This document shows, piece by piece, positions 11,800 through 26,100 of a DNA stretch of 64,000 nt. The notes below the pieces were generated by a model. It had not been told where the DNA came from, made no database searches, and saw only the letters and a program-made list of their open reading frames with translations. The stretch comes from Antedon mediterranea (Eukaryota > Echinodermata > Crinoidea > Comatulida > Antedonidae). The stretch lies in contig NC_092673.1 in the NCBI RefSeq assembly GCF_964355755.1, positions 20,279,001 to 20,343,000 of the forward strand. Direction: 5' to 3'. Within the stretch, counting starts at the first letter, position 1. Every line of letters begins with the position of its first letter. Both the position numbers and the translations under genes were made by a program.

Positions 11800-13984
11800 A
11801 TAATGCGATGTAAATGGCGAATGTAATATTAATAATATGAAATTATGGAAATTTTAATTCACGACTGCTTTGATCTCACTCTCCACTAATATACCAAAAT
11901 GAACAATAATTGATCTTTTGATTAAGAAAATTTAACTAGCAGCCAACGTTTCACCAATGAAAATTACTGTCAAACCCAAGAAAATATCATAGGCGCGCCT
12001 ACTTTTTTTTATTTGTTTTATTTATATGTACTACACAAATGTTATAATGTAAAAGAAAAATACTAGTGTCAAGTTTTTTTTTAAATTAACTTAGGCGCAC
12101 TTTTAGTAAAAAAATGTTGTAAATGTATTATAGAACCATAGGCATCATATTTTGAAAAATTAAAAATGTCCAAATCATCTAAAATTCTAGTTAAGTGCCC
12201 AATTTTTATACTAAAGATAAATAAATACATATAAAATCATTGTACCAAATTTGAACAAAATTGAAATTGGTTAAGTATTTTTCCGCCGTGGTTTTTTAAT
12301 GATGTTTTACAGTTTTATTTTATCCAAATAATACTAAATATCTATTACTAATAAAAATCTAACTTTCCGATATACTGTATTAAAATTTTGGAATTAAATA
12401 CTCTTTTATGAGTGGAACACACTTATGCTATTAAATATTAAATGTAATATAATTATTAGTCATTAATTAGATATTATTTGACTTTTTTTTCCCGTTATTT
12501 GAAACCTACGCGAAATAATAATGAGAGGACGCTGTTTTACTGGTAATAGATATGGTTATTGTGTGTTCTATTCTTCCGCTCGAGTATTCTTTAACCCCAC
12601 AGGCTACATCGTTTAGATAGCGAGATCATAAATATTTTTGTATTCTTATACTATAGGAAAGGTGATTCCATTTTGCTAAAGGAACCTTCAGAAATACAAT
12701 AACTTTATTTATTTGTAGTTTATTCAACAAGAAACGAAAACTAAATTTCTAAATAAATAAAGTATAGACATAATTAATTAAATTAATAAGTACTTTTAGT
12801 ACGATAAAATGTATTATCAATGGGCAAAATATGTAGCATTGATGCCATAAAAAATAAATTGACGAGTCTCGGTAAATATGTAGGCTTAGCTCGTGGTTCA
12901 GTGTAGCGGAGGAAATTCACTTTAGCTGCGTATCCTTATCACCACTCCGCGATAGAAATTAGCCTAACGGGTAGGCCTAGGACTTGTGTGGGGGGCCTAG
13001 CAAGTCAAGTAGAGTGCCTCGGCCAACCTACGTTTCCTAGTAGGTAGAAGGTTAAGTTAGACCATGCCATTTAGGCCTACTATAGCGGAAAAAATTTCTG
13101 GTGGTTCTACTTTTTTATTTGTATTAAATGATTTTATCAAAGCCTATACTTATACTACCTTCAGAAAAATTAGTAATGAACTAAGAATTACTTCGACGGG
13201 AAAATATTTATCGACGGAGCAAAAAATATCTCCATTCTTAAACAATAAGTTGACGAGTCTCAAAAAGTGTAGGCCTCTTTTGCGGGGGAAAATTTGATTG
13301 ATGTTGTATTGTAGAAATTGTACTGTATAGAATAGCTAGTAGTAGGAGCTAGTTTTTTTCTTGGAATGTGGAAGGATGTTTTCGTATCAAATTAGATTTG
13401 GATACAAATTGTTTTTTTCTAAAGACGTGGTTGCAATACAATCATATAATTATGATAAGAGGCCTACTAGGGTAGGCATGACAGATCTGTTTTATTCTTC
13501 TTTCTTTTATGGGAAGGGGATTTTTAGGGGGGGGGGGCTGGGGCCTAACTAGGCTAGTAGTATTAGTAGGCCTAGGCCTATATTTATATAAATTTTTGTT
13601 CGGAAATAAAATACATAGTTTATAAACACAAATTATTCTATAAAAATATAAATAGGCCTAAATATAGTAAAAAAACCTAATTTAATGTAAGTTTGTTTTT
13701 TGTAAGACGCGCGCACAGATTGAAGGAGACATTTATAAAAATAGTCATTTGTTTGTGCTTCTAATAGCGTATAATTTAAGTAATTGTTATTAAGATTGTT
13801 GTTCAAAATAACTCTTAAATTGAGGGCGCGATCGACAAACCCGTTAAATTATCCAGAGAGGGCGTACTCCAGACTAAAAAGTGATTCCAACAGGAGGGGG
13901 AACCAACAAGATGCCGGCCGTAAATGTGTTCAAAAACATTATTTAACATAAAAAATACTAATCTAATATAATAATCAAAACACA
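11800..13984. other. Intergenic, no gene seen
   Basis: AT-rich sequence with scattered AGGCCTA words. Short open frames at 13064-13297 and 13361-13552 show no family resemblance. Confidence 0.4.
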
Positions 13985-15700
13985 ATATGTTACGTTACTA
14001 AATAACATAAATACTACGTGATAATAATATTATACATTTGCATTACATCTAAAATTATCTGAACGTTTGTCTTGAATGTTTTATAAATGTTACATTGGTA
14101 CGTTATCAAGACGTTAAAATGATACGTTAATAAATAACATAAAAACTACGTTATTATAATACGTTTTTATAACATTATTATTACATCTTAAAATAACGTT
14201 ATTTTATAGTTTGTACTTTACGTTTTTACAACGTGTTTGCCGAACGTTTGCTTTGAACGTTGTATAAATGTTATATTTGGAGTTAATCAAGACTTTAAAA
14301 TGTTATGTTAATAAGTAACATAAAATATACGTTATTATAATACGTTTTTATAACATTATTATTACATCTTAAATTAACGTTATGTTATAGTTTGCATTTT
14401 ACATTTGTACAACGTATTTCACAAAGTTTGTCTTAAACGTTGTATAAGTGTTATACTTGTACGTTATTAAGACGTTAAAACGTTACGTTAATAAATAACA
14501 TTAAAACTAAGTTATTAAAAAACGTTTTTATAACATTATTGTTACATCTTAAATTAACGTTAGTTTATAGTTTGTTTTTTACGTTTGTATAACGTATTTC
14601 TGAACGTTTGTCTTGAACGTTGTATAAATGTTACATTGATACGTTATCAAGTCGTAAAAATGTTACGTTAATGAATAACATATAAACTACGTTATTATAA
14701 TACGTTTTTATAACATTATTATTACATCTTAAGTTAATGTTAGTTTATAGTTTGTATTTTACGTTCGTATAACGTATTTCTGAACGTTTGTCTTGAACGT
14801 TGTATAAATGTTATATTGGTACGTTATCAAGACGTAAAAATGTTACGTTAATGAATAACATATAAACTACGTTATTATAATACGTTTTTATAACATTATT
14901 ATTACATCTTAAATTAACGTTAGTTTATAGTTTGTATTTTACGTTCGTATAACGTATTTCTGAACGTTTGTCTAGAACATTGTATAAATGTTATATTGAT
15001 ACGTTATCAAAAGGTAAAAATGTTACGTTAACGAATAACATATAAACTACGTTATTATAATACGTTTTTATAACATTATTATTACATCTTAAATTAACGT
15101 TAGTTTATAGTTTGTATTTTACGTTCGTATAACGTATTTCTGAACGTTTGTCTTGAACGTTGTATAAATGTTATATTGGTACGTTATCAAGACGTAAAAA
15201 TGTTACGTTAATGAATGTCATATAAACTACGTTATTATAATACGTTTTTATAACATTATTATTACATCTTAAGTTAACGTTAGTTTATAGTTTGTATTTT
15301 ACGTTCGTATAACGTATTTCTGAACGTTTGTCTTGAACGTTGTATAAATGTTATATTGGTACGTTATCAAGACGTAAAAATGTTACGTTAATGAATAACA
15401 TATAAACTACGTTATTATAGTACGTTTTTATAACATTATTATTACATCTTAAATTAACGTTAGTTTATAGTTTGTATTTTACGTTCGTATAACGTATTTC
15501 TGAACGTTTCTCTTGAACGTTGTATAAATGTTATATTGGTACGTTATCAAGACGTCAAAATGTTACGTTAATGAATAACATAAAAACTACGTTATTATAA
15601 TACGTTTTTATAACATTATTATTACATCTTAAGTTAACGTTATTTTATAGTTTGTATTTTACGTTTTTATAACGTATTTTTCAAACGTTAGGTCTGAACG
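13985..15700. repeat. 180-bp satellite rich in ACGTT words
   Basis: About nine copies with an exact 180-bp period; copies start at about 14101, 14281, 14461, 14641, 14821, 15001, 15181, 15361 and 15541. Each contains many ACGTT/AACGT words, such as TACGTTATCAAGACGT and TAACATTATTATTACATC. Central copies are nearly identical and the first two and last are more diverged, as expected when unequal exchange homogenises an array from the middle. The right flank to 15940 keeps the same word use without the period. No coding potential. Confidence 0.95.
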
Positions 15701-16663
15701 TAATATAATTGTCACATGTAAACGTTATTAAAACGTGAATATGTTACGTTACTATACAACAATAATCAAACGTTTCTCAATTACGTAAATAAAACGTTGT
15801 GAAAACGTTTTTGTATTAACGTAATTTTATTCACATTATGTAACGTTTTAATGACGTTGTGACAATGTACTTTTGTAACGTTATTATCGAAAACCAAACT
15901 ATAACGTTCGAGAATGTTGTCATAACGTTATGTGTTTGCTGGGCTATGGCCGCAAATCGCATTTCCGGCTATTCTCTTTGTTTATGAACTATATTGTTGG
16001 TGTAATTTCCAGCCCACAAATTTCAATTGCCGACCTTAATATTGCCGACCTTATATTGTCAGAGGACGGCATTCTCTTGCCGACCGAAATTAGGCTAGAA
16101 CCCTCCTCCTTTCAAGCCTCCTAGCAACGACATGGTACATTAGGGATCGTATCATTGAGACTTTAACAGGCATATTCACCATCATGTGGTGTTTAGGTAA
16201 AAAACCATGGAATTAAGATGATCCCTGAATTCACTCAACCATTGCATCTTGCACTTGCGTCCGGCCGTGTGAGCTGCATGCTTTCTCTATCAAGCAGCTG
16301 GCTGGGCACGTCACACACGCACGCGGAGATCTGTGTAGGGGAAATACCCTGTTATGTCAACCAAACAACAACTATGCTCTGTGTACAGCTCGCTAGCTCT
16401 AGAACCACGATGTTCAGCAGTTATCAAATAGAACTTATCTTGTAAATTTTAGTGTTAGGTTTTTATATTTAATATATATATATATTAATTAAATTTATTA
16501 AGGCTTGACTAGGCCTGTAGTGAACAATCGTCGTGTTGTGTTAGTATGCCCAGCAAAAAAAAAGTGGGAGGCCAAGCGGAACTTGCTGTTCAACGGGGGA
16601 GGGGGGAATCGCACGATCCCCCCGATCCCCCCCCCCCCCCCTGGTTACGGGCATGTAAGCCTA
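15701..16663. other. Intergenic, no gene seen
   Basis: It starts with degenerate ACGTT-rich satellite flank to about 15940. A TA run lies near 16472-16485 and a C/G homopolymer stretch near 16595-16640. Open frames at 15930-16124, 16218-16445 and 16505-16747 are not recognisable. Confidence 0.4.
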
Positions 16664-16839
16664 TGTGAACTAAACTACCTACTGGGGCCTACTCAAAACG
16701 TCAACCTGTATTATAGTTCAGTGCTCGGAGTAATTCAACGCAGATAAATTATTTTCTTTTTCAGAAACTTAGGCAGACGTTTAAATAAAATGCCATCAAG
16801 AACAACACAACACCATCTAGCATGGAGAGGTTAAAAAAG
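16664..16839 (+). promoter_or_regulatory. Conserved 5' leader of NLR gene 1
   Basis: Homology with NLR gene 2 begins abruptly at GTGAACTAAACTACC (16664; counterpart 32682), marking the duplication breakpoint. It continues through an acceptor (TTTTTCAG) into a leader exon 16765-16839 that ends at GTATTTG. The leader exon contains an upstream ATG opening a 14-codon frame that stops before the main start. The transcription start is not visible; one or more untranslated exons are inferred. Confidence 0.5.
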
Positions 16840-17138
16840 GTATTTGATGTTCATCCATATTGTTCTTTTTTTTAAACCTAGACCAACGGTAAATTCCATA
16901 AACGATGGTTGAAATTCAACAGAGAAAGAAATTGTTATTTTTTTGTTTATTCAAGCAAATGATGAACTCTAGTTGAATATGTGAGGTTTAGTTTTAGTAA
17001 TTTGCTTGATACATTTATTAAAAGAGTGTCCAATTCATTTCATCGATTCAGTGTCAGATGCACATTTTTTAAACAATTTGCATTTCATTTTAATTTTATT
17101 CATTTTTTTTTTTCAGATAAAAAAAAATTCCCAATAAA

Positions 17139-20100
17139 ATGGATGACATTGAAAGTAACTTCAGGGACTTAAAGCGTGATCTTAGTAAATACTATAAAGG
17201 TCTCAACTACCTATGGTTGAGATTCCTCCTTTATGATTTCATACCGGGAGAATATTTAACCCGCCCAGATTTCACAGGAAATAATTTATTTAATAAACTC
17301 CAAACATCTGGTCATATTGGACCTGATAATGTTAATCTTTTGTTAGAAGTTACTGAAATATCAGATTTTAGAGATGCTAAGAATCTTGTAATTCAGTATA
17401 GGAAAACTAATAATGTTTACATTGTTGGGCAAGACAATAATTTGTCTACATTTCGGAAGCAACTATTTCAGGCCATAAACCAATGTGGACCAGAGGATCT
17501 GAATGAAGTTATTGGTTACTATGGACTAGAGGATTTTAATTTGAAAAATCTTTGGGACGTTGTGTTTAAATGAGAGAGAGACGGTCTTTTAAAAGATGAA
17601 TCAAGCAAGATTAAGTTTAAACGTTTGCTTGTACAACGTGCACAGGATGAAGTGTTATGTATTGGTATGTATTTTTTTTTCATATTTTACATCCTCTTAT
17701 GTCTGACAAAAGTATAAAATCCATGAAAATTACTGAAAACTGACAATGCTGTGGGTATCAGTAACTGGATCTCAATGGAGACGAATAAAACAAGCAATGA
17801 GTTTTTATTAATCTCTGGAACAGCTGTAGCATTAAGTATTTTTTTTGCAAGATTTACATTAATCGAAACAAAGTTTTCAAATATGTAAAATGAATCATTT
17901 CAACAATAAGGGTTTTTTTTCAGATGAACCTGGAACATCAAAACACTTCACTGGATCAAGAAATCCACAAAGTAGGTATAATTATTTATCATTAATATAT
18001 TATCAACCAGAGGGTACTCCGAGAGTACAAACCTCTGCCTACTGTAAAATTCCTCTACATATAATAATACCACATTTATATAGCGCCTTTTTCATGAGTA
18101 ATCATGCTCAAAGGCGCTTTACAAGCATTATTACCCCCAGTATTTTTTGGGATCAAACACGTATGGAAACATACTCCCATAATGCAGCCGGTTACCAGCG
18201 CAAAGTTGTTTCTAGATCTACATAAAGTGTCCCCGGAAAATATATATTTTTTTGAATTTGAATTTGTTTTTATTAGTTCTAAGTGTACTGTAAATATGCT
18301 AACTGCACACTAAAAAGCTGTGGATGTGAGTTTGGTGTAATGGTTATCCAACTTCTTACAGTTGAGATCGCTGGTTCAAGTCCCGCTGAGGTTTTTTTTT
18401 TTTATTATTATTTTTTTATTTCATTTCTTTTTTTTTGTGGACCTTGAGCTTTGCCCCTGACCCTTCAAAATTTAACCACAACTAGATTTGAACTCGTCAC
18501 TACGGACGAGTTAGGTTATCCGCAGCGCAAAGGCCACGTGCACGTCATACGTCAGAATATTGCGCGCAGAAAAACGATTAAGGCATTGAAACAATTTCAG
18601 TGTGCTCTCTATTTTTCGTCACGTCTGAGTATATACGGTGTACACTATATACTGTATACGTACTACATACAGTGCAGAATAGGTGAAAATAAGTGACCAA
18701 AGTTATTGACGCTTTTGAACATGATGACGTCATCACAATTTTTAAAATGGTGAATCGTGCGAAAGATAATTGATTGACCTAGACAACCTAAAAAAATGGG
18801 GGGGAAATGGAATACAAATAAGTGGAGATGCGCTATATTAAATGTGACGAGCTACGAGGAAAGAGACAAAAATCCTATATTTTATATTCGAGTGGCCATA
18901 CGATGACGTCACAATGTCTGGTTAGCCATATTGATGCATGATTTGATATCTGCAACTCATCTACTAGTCTGGGTTCCAGACGGAGTTTTGTCTTAATATT
19001 AGTAAAAAGATAAATATTTTGGCACATATGGCGTTTCATACATATACTACTTGATTTTGGATACTCCGTCTGGAGAAACACGCACAAGTCACGTGGTTTG
19101 ACACCAAGAATTCTTGGTGCATACGATTATCCGGTTGACTAGTTTCAGCTGCATGCAATTGGCTACTCACTCGTACACCGTTTTAATATTCATATTTCAG
19201 AATTTCAAAGACTCAACAACTAAGATGATGCGCATGCGCTATGTTACGTTTAGACAATGTGTACTTGGGTACATTTATGAAAGTTTCTGAAGGCTAGAAA
19301 TTATTTTATATGCCTAGTAGTCTGGTAAACATTTGATGGGATTTTTTGAACATGAAAACTCGTCTTGATATGATAGGCTATAGCTTCTCCGCAAATCAAA
19401 CATTGAATGGATCATTTATTACGCGGAGATAATTTTGATATAATTCCCACCCAGACCCTGTCCTGTTCTGTGTGGTGGTGTAGTCCTGTTGTGTGCCGGT
19501 GGTGGTATGTAGGGCTACTTTATTGGCGTTTTATTTGGCAGGTCATGCGTGCGAGTTGAGTGGGACCTACGAAAGAAGCCTAGGCCAAGGACTAAACAAT
19601 TAATAAACAAAACAACTTGGCATTACGATTTTGTATTTCAACAGTCTCGATCGTACATTCAGCACTGTACGTACGTCTCGATCTTTTTCATTTTGAAAAT
19701 GATCATTGGTTGATTCGAAATCCATATTTACATACCGCCCGCCCCATATAGCCAAATACGGTATGATAACCTACGTCATTCTTATCGGATGTTTGCGGTC
19801 TGCAAATCGATTTCTATACGTGTTTCACAAGTCTGTATTTTCAGACAAAAATCGCGGTCGAAATAAAAATAAATAAATAAAAAAAAAAAGATAATACAGA
19901 CTTGGGGCAAGTCTACTCATCTACTACCAGAATATGTAATTATAAAAAAGTTCACCACGTACTTTAGAATCTATTACTGTTTAAAAAAAGGCATAATTTT
20001 GACAAATTTTTGAACTTTTTCATCAAAAATGCGCGTAAATTGTTTAATTCTACATGCTCGTATGACGTGATTTTAAGTTGAAATTGTTTGAAAGTTGGTA

Positions 20101-23100
20101 AATTTTCTAAAAAAGACAGGAAAAACAAAAATCAAGCAAAAAAATGTTTTTTTGAAATGCTCAAAATGACATGAAACGCGTAGAAAGTTGATTAGATATT
20201 GATTTTTCGCATTTTGAAATTTTAAACGCGCATGCGCAAGTAACTTTTTGTGAAACATGCCATTTTTAATCCATAGAAAGTTTGCGCATTATATGACTTA
20301 AATGTTCACCAAGTTTCAATACAAAAGGACTTTTAGTTTTTATTCTATGATCAATCATTGAAATTCACAAAATCGCGCGTAACTTACGCTGCGCGACTCG
20401 AAATTTGAAAAAAAAAGTTTCTTGCACATATACAACTACAGGGCAATCTTTTGACAAAGTTATACAATCATTTGTTAGCCAGAATTAGAGATATGCTTGC
20501 AACAAAATTCATGGAAAGAAAGAAAAATATCGAAAAAAAAAAGAAGAAAAGATCCTGACAATAACAAGGGGTTATCCGCCAAGTGCGGATAACCAATTAT
20601 ATGATGAGTCATTGATCATTGTGACTAAGTTTGGTGAGAATCTGATAAAAATTGTGGTCTCTAGGCAGTAAAATATTTTTTTGTTAGTGACCTTGACCTA
20701 TGACCTTTTCCTCTCAAATTCAAACTCGTCCGAGCTTTTGGGGAATAGATCATTGTGGCCAAATTTGGTGAGAATCGGATAAAAACTGTGGCCTCCAGGC
20801 TGTTCACAGACACACACACGCACACAAACACACAAACATACAGGGGTGAACATATAACCTCCTTGGCGGAGGTAATAATATACAAATAATGAATGTTTAT
20901 GAGTGCAATGGTACAAATAATGGCACGAGGTGAATGATGAAAGGTTATATCAACGAGGCAAAGCCGAGTTGATATAACCTTTCATCATTCACCAAGTGCC
21001 ATTATTTGTACCATTACACGAATACAAAACATTCATTATTTGTTTTATATAACATCTAGACGTTTTTTTTTCGTACACAAAAATGTTTCAAAAAGTACTA
21101 TTTAACGATCGTTGAATAGTGCGTACTATTGCACGCCATGTGACCCACATTCGTCCAATCAAATGACAGGAATTTATATAGGTGTTATATAATAATAAAT
21201 AAATCATTTTCTACCAAAAAGTGTAAAATACAACACAAAATTTCTAGTTCTAGAGAACTGAATAATAGTATACAAATATTTACTGGGATGAGGGGCATGG
21301 GTAAAAATAGAGCCCAAGGTGATCTGGAGACATACTATATCCCAAGACAAAGTCAAAGAATATGGTATAGTCTCCAGATCCCGAGGGCTATATTTTTTAA
21401 CGTGCCCCAATGTAAGCCCAGTAAATATTTGTCTTATATACCGTACCACGCAATTCGTCTGTAGGCTAGGCCGAAGTGAACCAATCCATGGACTTGGTCT
21501 TAGGCTAGCCTAGGTGCGCCTAGCTAGCTAGTATTAGTTGAACGATTGGCGATTAACCAATCGGATGCTGTGAATTGAAAGGTGCCAGATTATTTACTGG
21601 CACCTTTCAATTCGCGGAATCTGATTGAAAAATTGCCGGTCTATATTGCCATGTCCTCAAACTATAGACCGGCTAAACTGCTCATGTCTGTTTCCTCTAT
21701 CTTCTTCTTTCATACAATCGGATCCACACGTGCAACGCAATGATTGCGTGGCTAGCCCTATGATTATTAACTTGTTTATGAGCTGACATATCTGGAAGGG
21801 ACGAATTATAAAATGCATACATTTTTTGTTAGCTTTTTCACAGCTAAACGGTCCCACTAACTAGGCCTACCCCAACCAAGTCCATGTTCGGCCTTACAGT
21901 ATGAAAAACAAATATTTCCTTCCATCGGGGCATGGTAAAAAATATAGCCCTCACCCTCAGTGATCTGGAGACTATACTATATCCCGAGACAAAGTAAACA
22001 TTTGTATACTATATAATATCTTGGTTAATAATTATGTACTGTATTATAAATATTCAATTTTAATTCATATTTCTAGTAAATTCTTTGTAATCTTGTTCTT
22101 GTTCTTTTTTTGATTTTGATCAAATAGGTAAATGAATTTATTGTAATATTTGAAGTGGACAGTGTAAAATTGTAAACATGTATTTTTTTTATTTTACAGA
22201 TGAACCTGGGACATCAAAACAGACGAAAATATCAAGTATGTTTTATTCATTTGGGTGATGTGTGAAATTTGATATATAAAAGTGAATTTTCAGGAGAATG
22301 TAAAAATCTTAAAAGATTTACTATTTCATGGTACAGTTCTAAACACAGGCTATTTTGTTTTGTACAGATCAACCTGGAACATCAAAACAAGAAATGCAGT
22401 CAAAAAGTAAAGGTATAGTTTACTCATTATAGGGTAACATTGTCAATTAAGCAGCATTTATATTTTCTGAACATAATAAAATATAGAGATGATGTATCAA
22501 TGATTGTAGGTTTTGATTTTGAGCATGGCAATCAAGTTGATGATAATGGCAGTAAATAACTTTATAATAAAATAAATAATAATAATAATAATAAAAATGT
22601 TAATTCTTTGAGACTTGAGCGAGTCAAATGGCAAAGCGGTTAAGGCTGGGATGCCGTTTACCGTACCTAAAGAGCCAACAATATTGGCATGAGTTCAAGA
22701 CTGACTCGCTCCTTAGGACTATAAACTGTAGGTCCAGTGTACACATTTATGTAACCTTTGTTCACATTAAAGAACCCAGTTCATCATTCGAGATGAGTAG
22801 AGGATAACTTTGGTGAAATGGTTCACAAAGTATGTATCTGATAGGACAGTGATTACTTTACTACTAGTAATCCTTGGCCACATGTGCCAAGACATTAAAA
22901 TACAATAAATAAGATGAGTTTTAACCTGTATTATTACCTAATAAATGATAGGTTTAGCTGTACATTTTAAATTGTGGGCAATGATTACTATATTATTATA
23001 TATAGTATATTACAAAATAGGAAAAAATTGTAACAAACAATTATAAATAAATCACTTACAATTTTATTATATATTTTTGCTATTTTAAATTCCTATTAAG

Positions 23101-26100
23101 TATTATATTACCAATTGTGCATTATGTGCTGCACAAATATAGATAGATCACACTCATATATAAAGGCCACAGGCAGAACATATTACTAGGGAAAGACTAA
23201 ATGAATAAATATTTAGAACCTTACATGTAATATTTTAATATTTCAGATGAGAAAATAAGACACTATCTGCTAAGCAATCAACAAAAAGTATACCGCACAT
23301 TCCATCAGTTTACACCACAAATCATGAATTCTGCATTTGAAGTAGATATTGCTGACATTTTCGCCGAACTGGAACTACTACAATCAAACACACAGGAAGG
23401 CAATCAACCTATAGAATTGAAAGGTCTTGTAGAAAGAATCACACCTAAATGCAGAGTTCTCATCAGTGGTGAAGGAGGTATTGGTAAAACTACCTTACTG
23501 AGGTATTTTGCATATAACTGGGCTACTAAAGATAAATTTGAAATTTTTAAAGGTAAAATACTATTTCTTATCAATATTAGAGATTTAGAGAAAGGTGACA
23601 ATATTTTAGATGCAATTGTAAAACCAATTGAGCTTGAAGATTTTAGCTTGTCAACAGGTCTATCAGGAGATGATCCAAACTTGATTAAGAAATTTTTAAT
23701 GGATCATGATGATGAAATTGTATTACTGTTAGATGGTTTAGATGAATTAAGATTTCAAAACAAAAGCCCACTACGTCTTTTCAAACGGGAAAGACTAGAG
23801 AATAGTTCAGTGGTAGTTACTTCTCGTTCAGTAAATATAGATGATTACATTAAGACAAGTAATTTACATGTGGAAGTAAAAGGATTTGATAAGGAAAATG
23901 TGACTAAATATATTAGAAAATATTTTGAATATGTTCAGAAGTTTAAATTGGGAGATGCTCTTGTTGAAAAGATACATTCACATCTAGCATATGAAATGTG
24001 CAAAAATCCAATGCTGCTTCTCTCAATTTGTTTCATGTGGGAAGAAGAGCAACACCTTCCAACTGACGAAGCAGATCTTTTTAAATCTTTTTTCCTATGC
24101 ATTTTGAATCAGCTTAACAAACAAAAAAATGCTAAAAAAATCTTAAAATTTGAAAAAATACCAAATGATTATCTAACACCAATGCTTCTGTTAGGAAAGT
24201 GTATGTATCAAAGATTAAAGAATAATCAACTTTCATTTAAGGAAAGTGAAATAAATTCTTTAGCTATCAGGGATGAAGTAGATGATAAACTTGCTCTACA
24301 ACTTGGGTTTGTATATGAAGATACCACACTCTTAAAAAAGTCTGATTTGGCAAAAACCTTTACAGCTCCTCACAAGTTAATTGTAGAATCCTTGGTTGGG
24401 TTTTACCTATACAAACTATGTGAAATTGATGGTTTGCAGAATGAGAGTAAGAATATGCTACTTTCATCATTAAGTGATGAAGAATGGGAGAATATAAGAG
24501 AAAGTGAACATTTAAAAATGGCACGTGAATTTGCAATTGGATTTCTTGGTGTCAATGCTGCAAAGTTGTTGAAACATTGGATTACAAATAGTTTTCCAAC
24601 ATATCGTTCTTTGATCTTACTTTTCAAAGAAGTGGTTAATGATGAGCATGTGAAAGAGGTAGAAACTAACCTTATGAAATATATAACAACAACAAAGTTA
24701 GACATACAAATTAATGATGTATGTAACTCATTAAGAATTTTTCTCATTCATCATAGACTAAATAAAAATGTACATACAGAAAATGTATTATACCTTATGA
24801 GAAAAGTTCATGACATATCTCCAGAAGAAATTGCTGGCAACCTATTTTATAGTGATATGACATCTGAAGCAAAGGGTAAAGTACATGCACACAGTTTGAT
24901 TGCTGTGTCAGATCAAGAATGGATTTTGAACTGGATTCCTGGGGATTGTATGGATTATGTAGTAGATGAATGTGAAAAATACAATATGAAATATGACATA
25001 AACAAACTTTGTATTTGTCATAAAACAACTGCTGCATACTTAGTTCATATTTTAACAAATTCACCAGACCTGACAGAGTTCTATGCATCTCATAATACTA
25101 TTACAGGTATCATTTTTAATGATGTAGGGTTAGGCCTCCAATGTTATAGTAAATCAGTTCTTTCAGGTGAAGTAATACATGCTACAAATATGCAACCAAT
25201 AATGTTAACATTAAACACCATTAATATAAGTGATAATAATCTCAGTCAAATTGATGGTGCTTTACTGGCATCTTTAATCTGTATGATTCCAGATATTTCA
25301 GGTACTAGGTTTGGTGTGCATCAACTTTGTATGAATAATTGCAATTTATCAGGTGAGATAATGAATAATATGATCATAGAGTGTTCTAGTAGAAAAGCTA
25401 CCTTGAGATTATCTAAACTGGATATAACTGATAATAATCTCAGTCAAATTGATGGTGCTTTACTGGCATCTTTAATCTGTATGAATAAAGATAGATCAGG
25501 TAGGCCTGGTTTGCCTGAACTTAATATGCATAATTGCAATTTATCAGGTGAGGTGATGAATAATATGATCACAGAGTGTTCTAGTAGAAAAGCTACCTTG
25601 AGATTATCTATACTGGATATAAGTGATAATAATCTCAGTCAAATTGATGGTGCTTTACTGGCATCTTTAATCTGTATGAATAAAGATAGATCAGGTATGT
25701 TTGGTTTTCTTCTACTTAATATGCATAATTGCAATTTATCAGGTGAGGTGATGAATAATATGATCACAGTGTGTTCTAGTAGAAGAGTTACCTTAAGGTT
25801 ATATGTATTGTATATAAGTGATAATAATATCAGTCAAATTGATGGTGCTTTACTGGCATATTTAATCTGTATGAATAAAGATAGATCAGGTAGGCCTGGT
25901 TTGAATCAACTTAATATGCATAATTGCAATTTATCAGGTGAGGTGATGAATAATATGATCATAGAGTGTTCTAGTAGAAAAGCTACCTTGGGGTTATATC
26001 AACTAGATATAAGTGATAATAATCTCAGTCAAATTGATGGTGCTTTACTGGCATCTTTAATCTGTATGAATAGTAAAGATAGATCAGGTAGGCCTGGTTT

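Larger units (their letters stand above)
17972..22199 (+). other. Transposon-filled intron of NLR gene 1
   Basis: The corresponding interval in the paralogue is much shorter, so several kilobases were added here. Contents: a TATATAGCGCC/GGCGCTTTA repeat piece (about 18075-18125), a tRNA-like SINE head (about 18325-18395), a roughly 2.4-kb unclassified repeat, a dimeric GACCTTGACCTATGACC repeat ending in GGAGGTAATAATA (20575-20880), and palindromic MITEs (20883-21042, 21273-21432, 21540-21670). No coding sequence is recognised. Confidence 0.6.

Noticed and set aside
24403-25088. Antisense frames across the NACHT exon
   Set aside because: Shadows of the NLR coding sequence with no motifs of their own.
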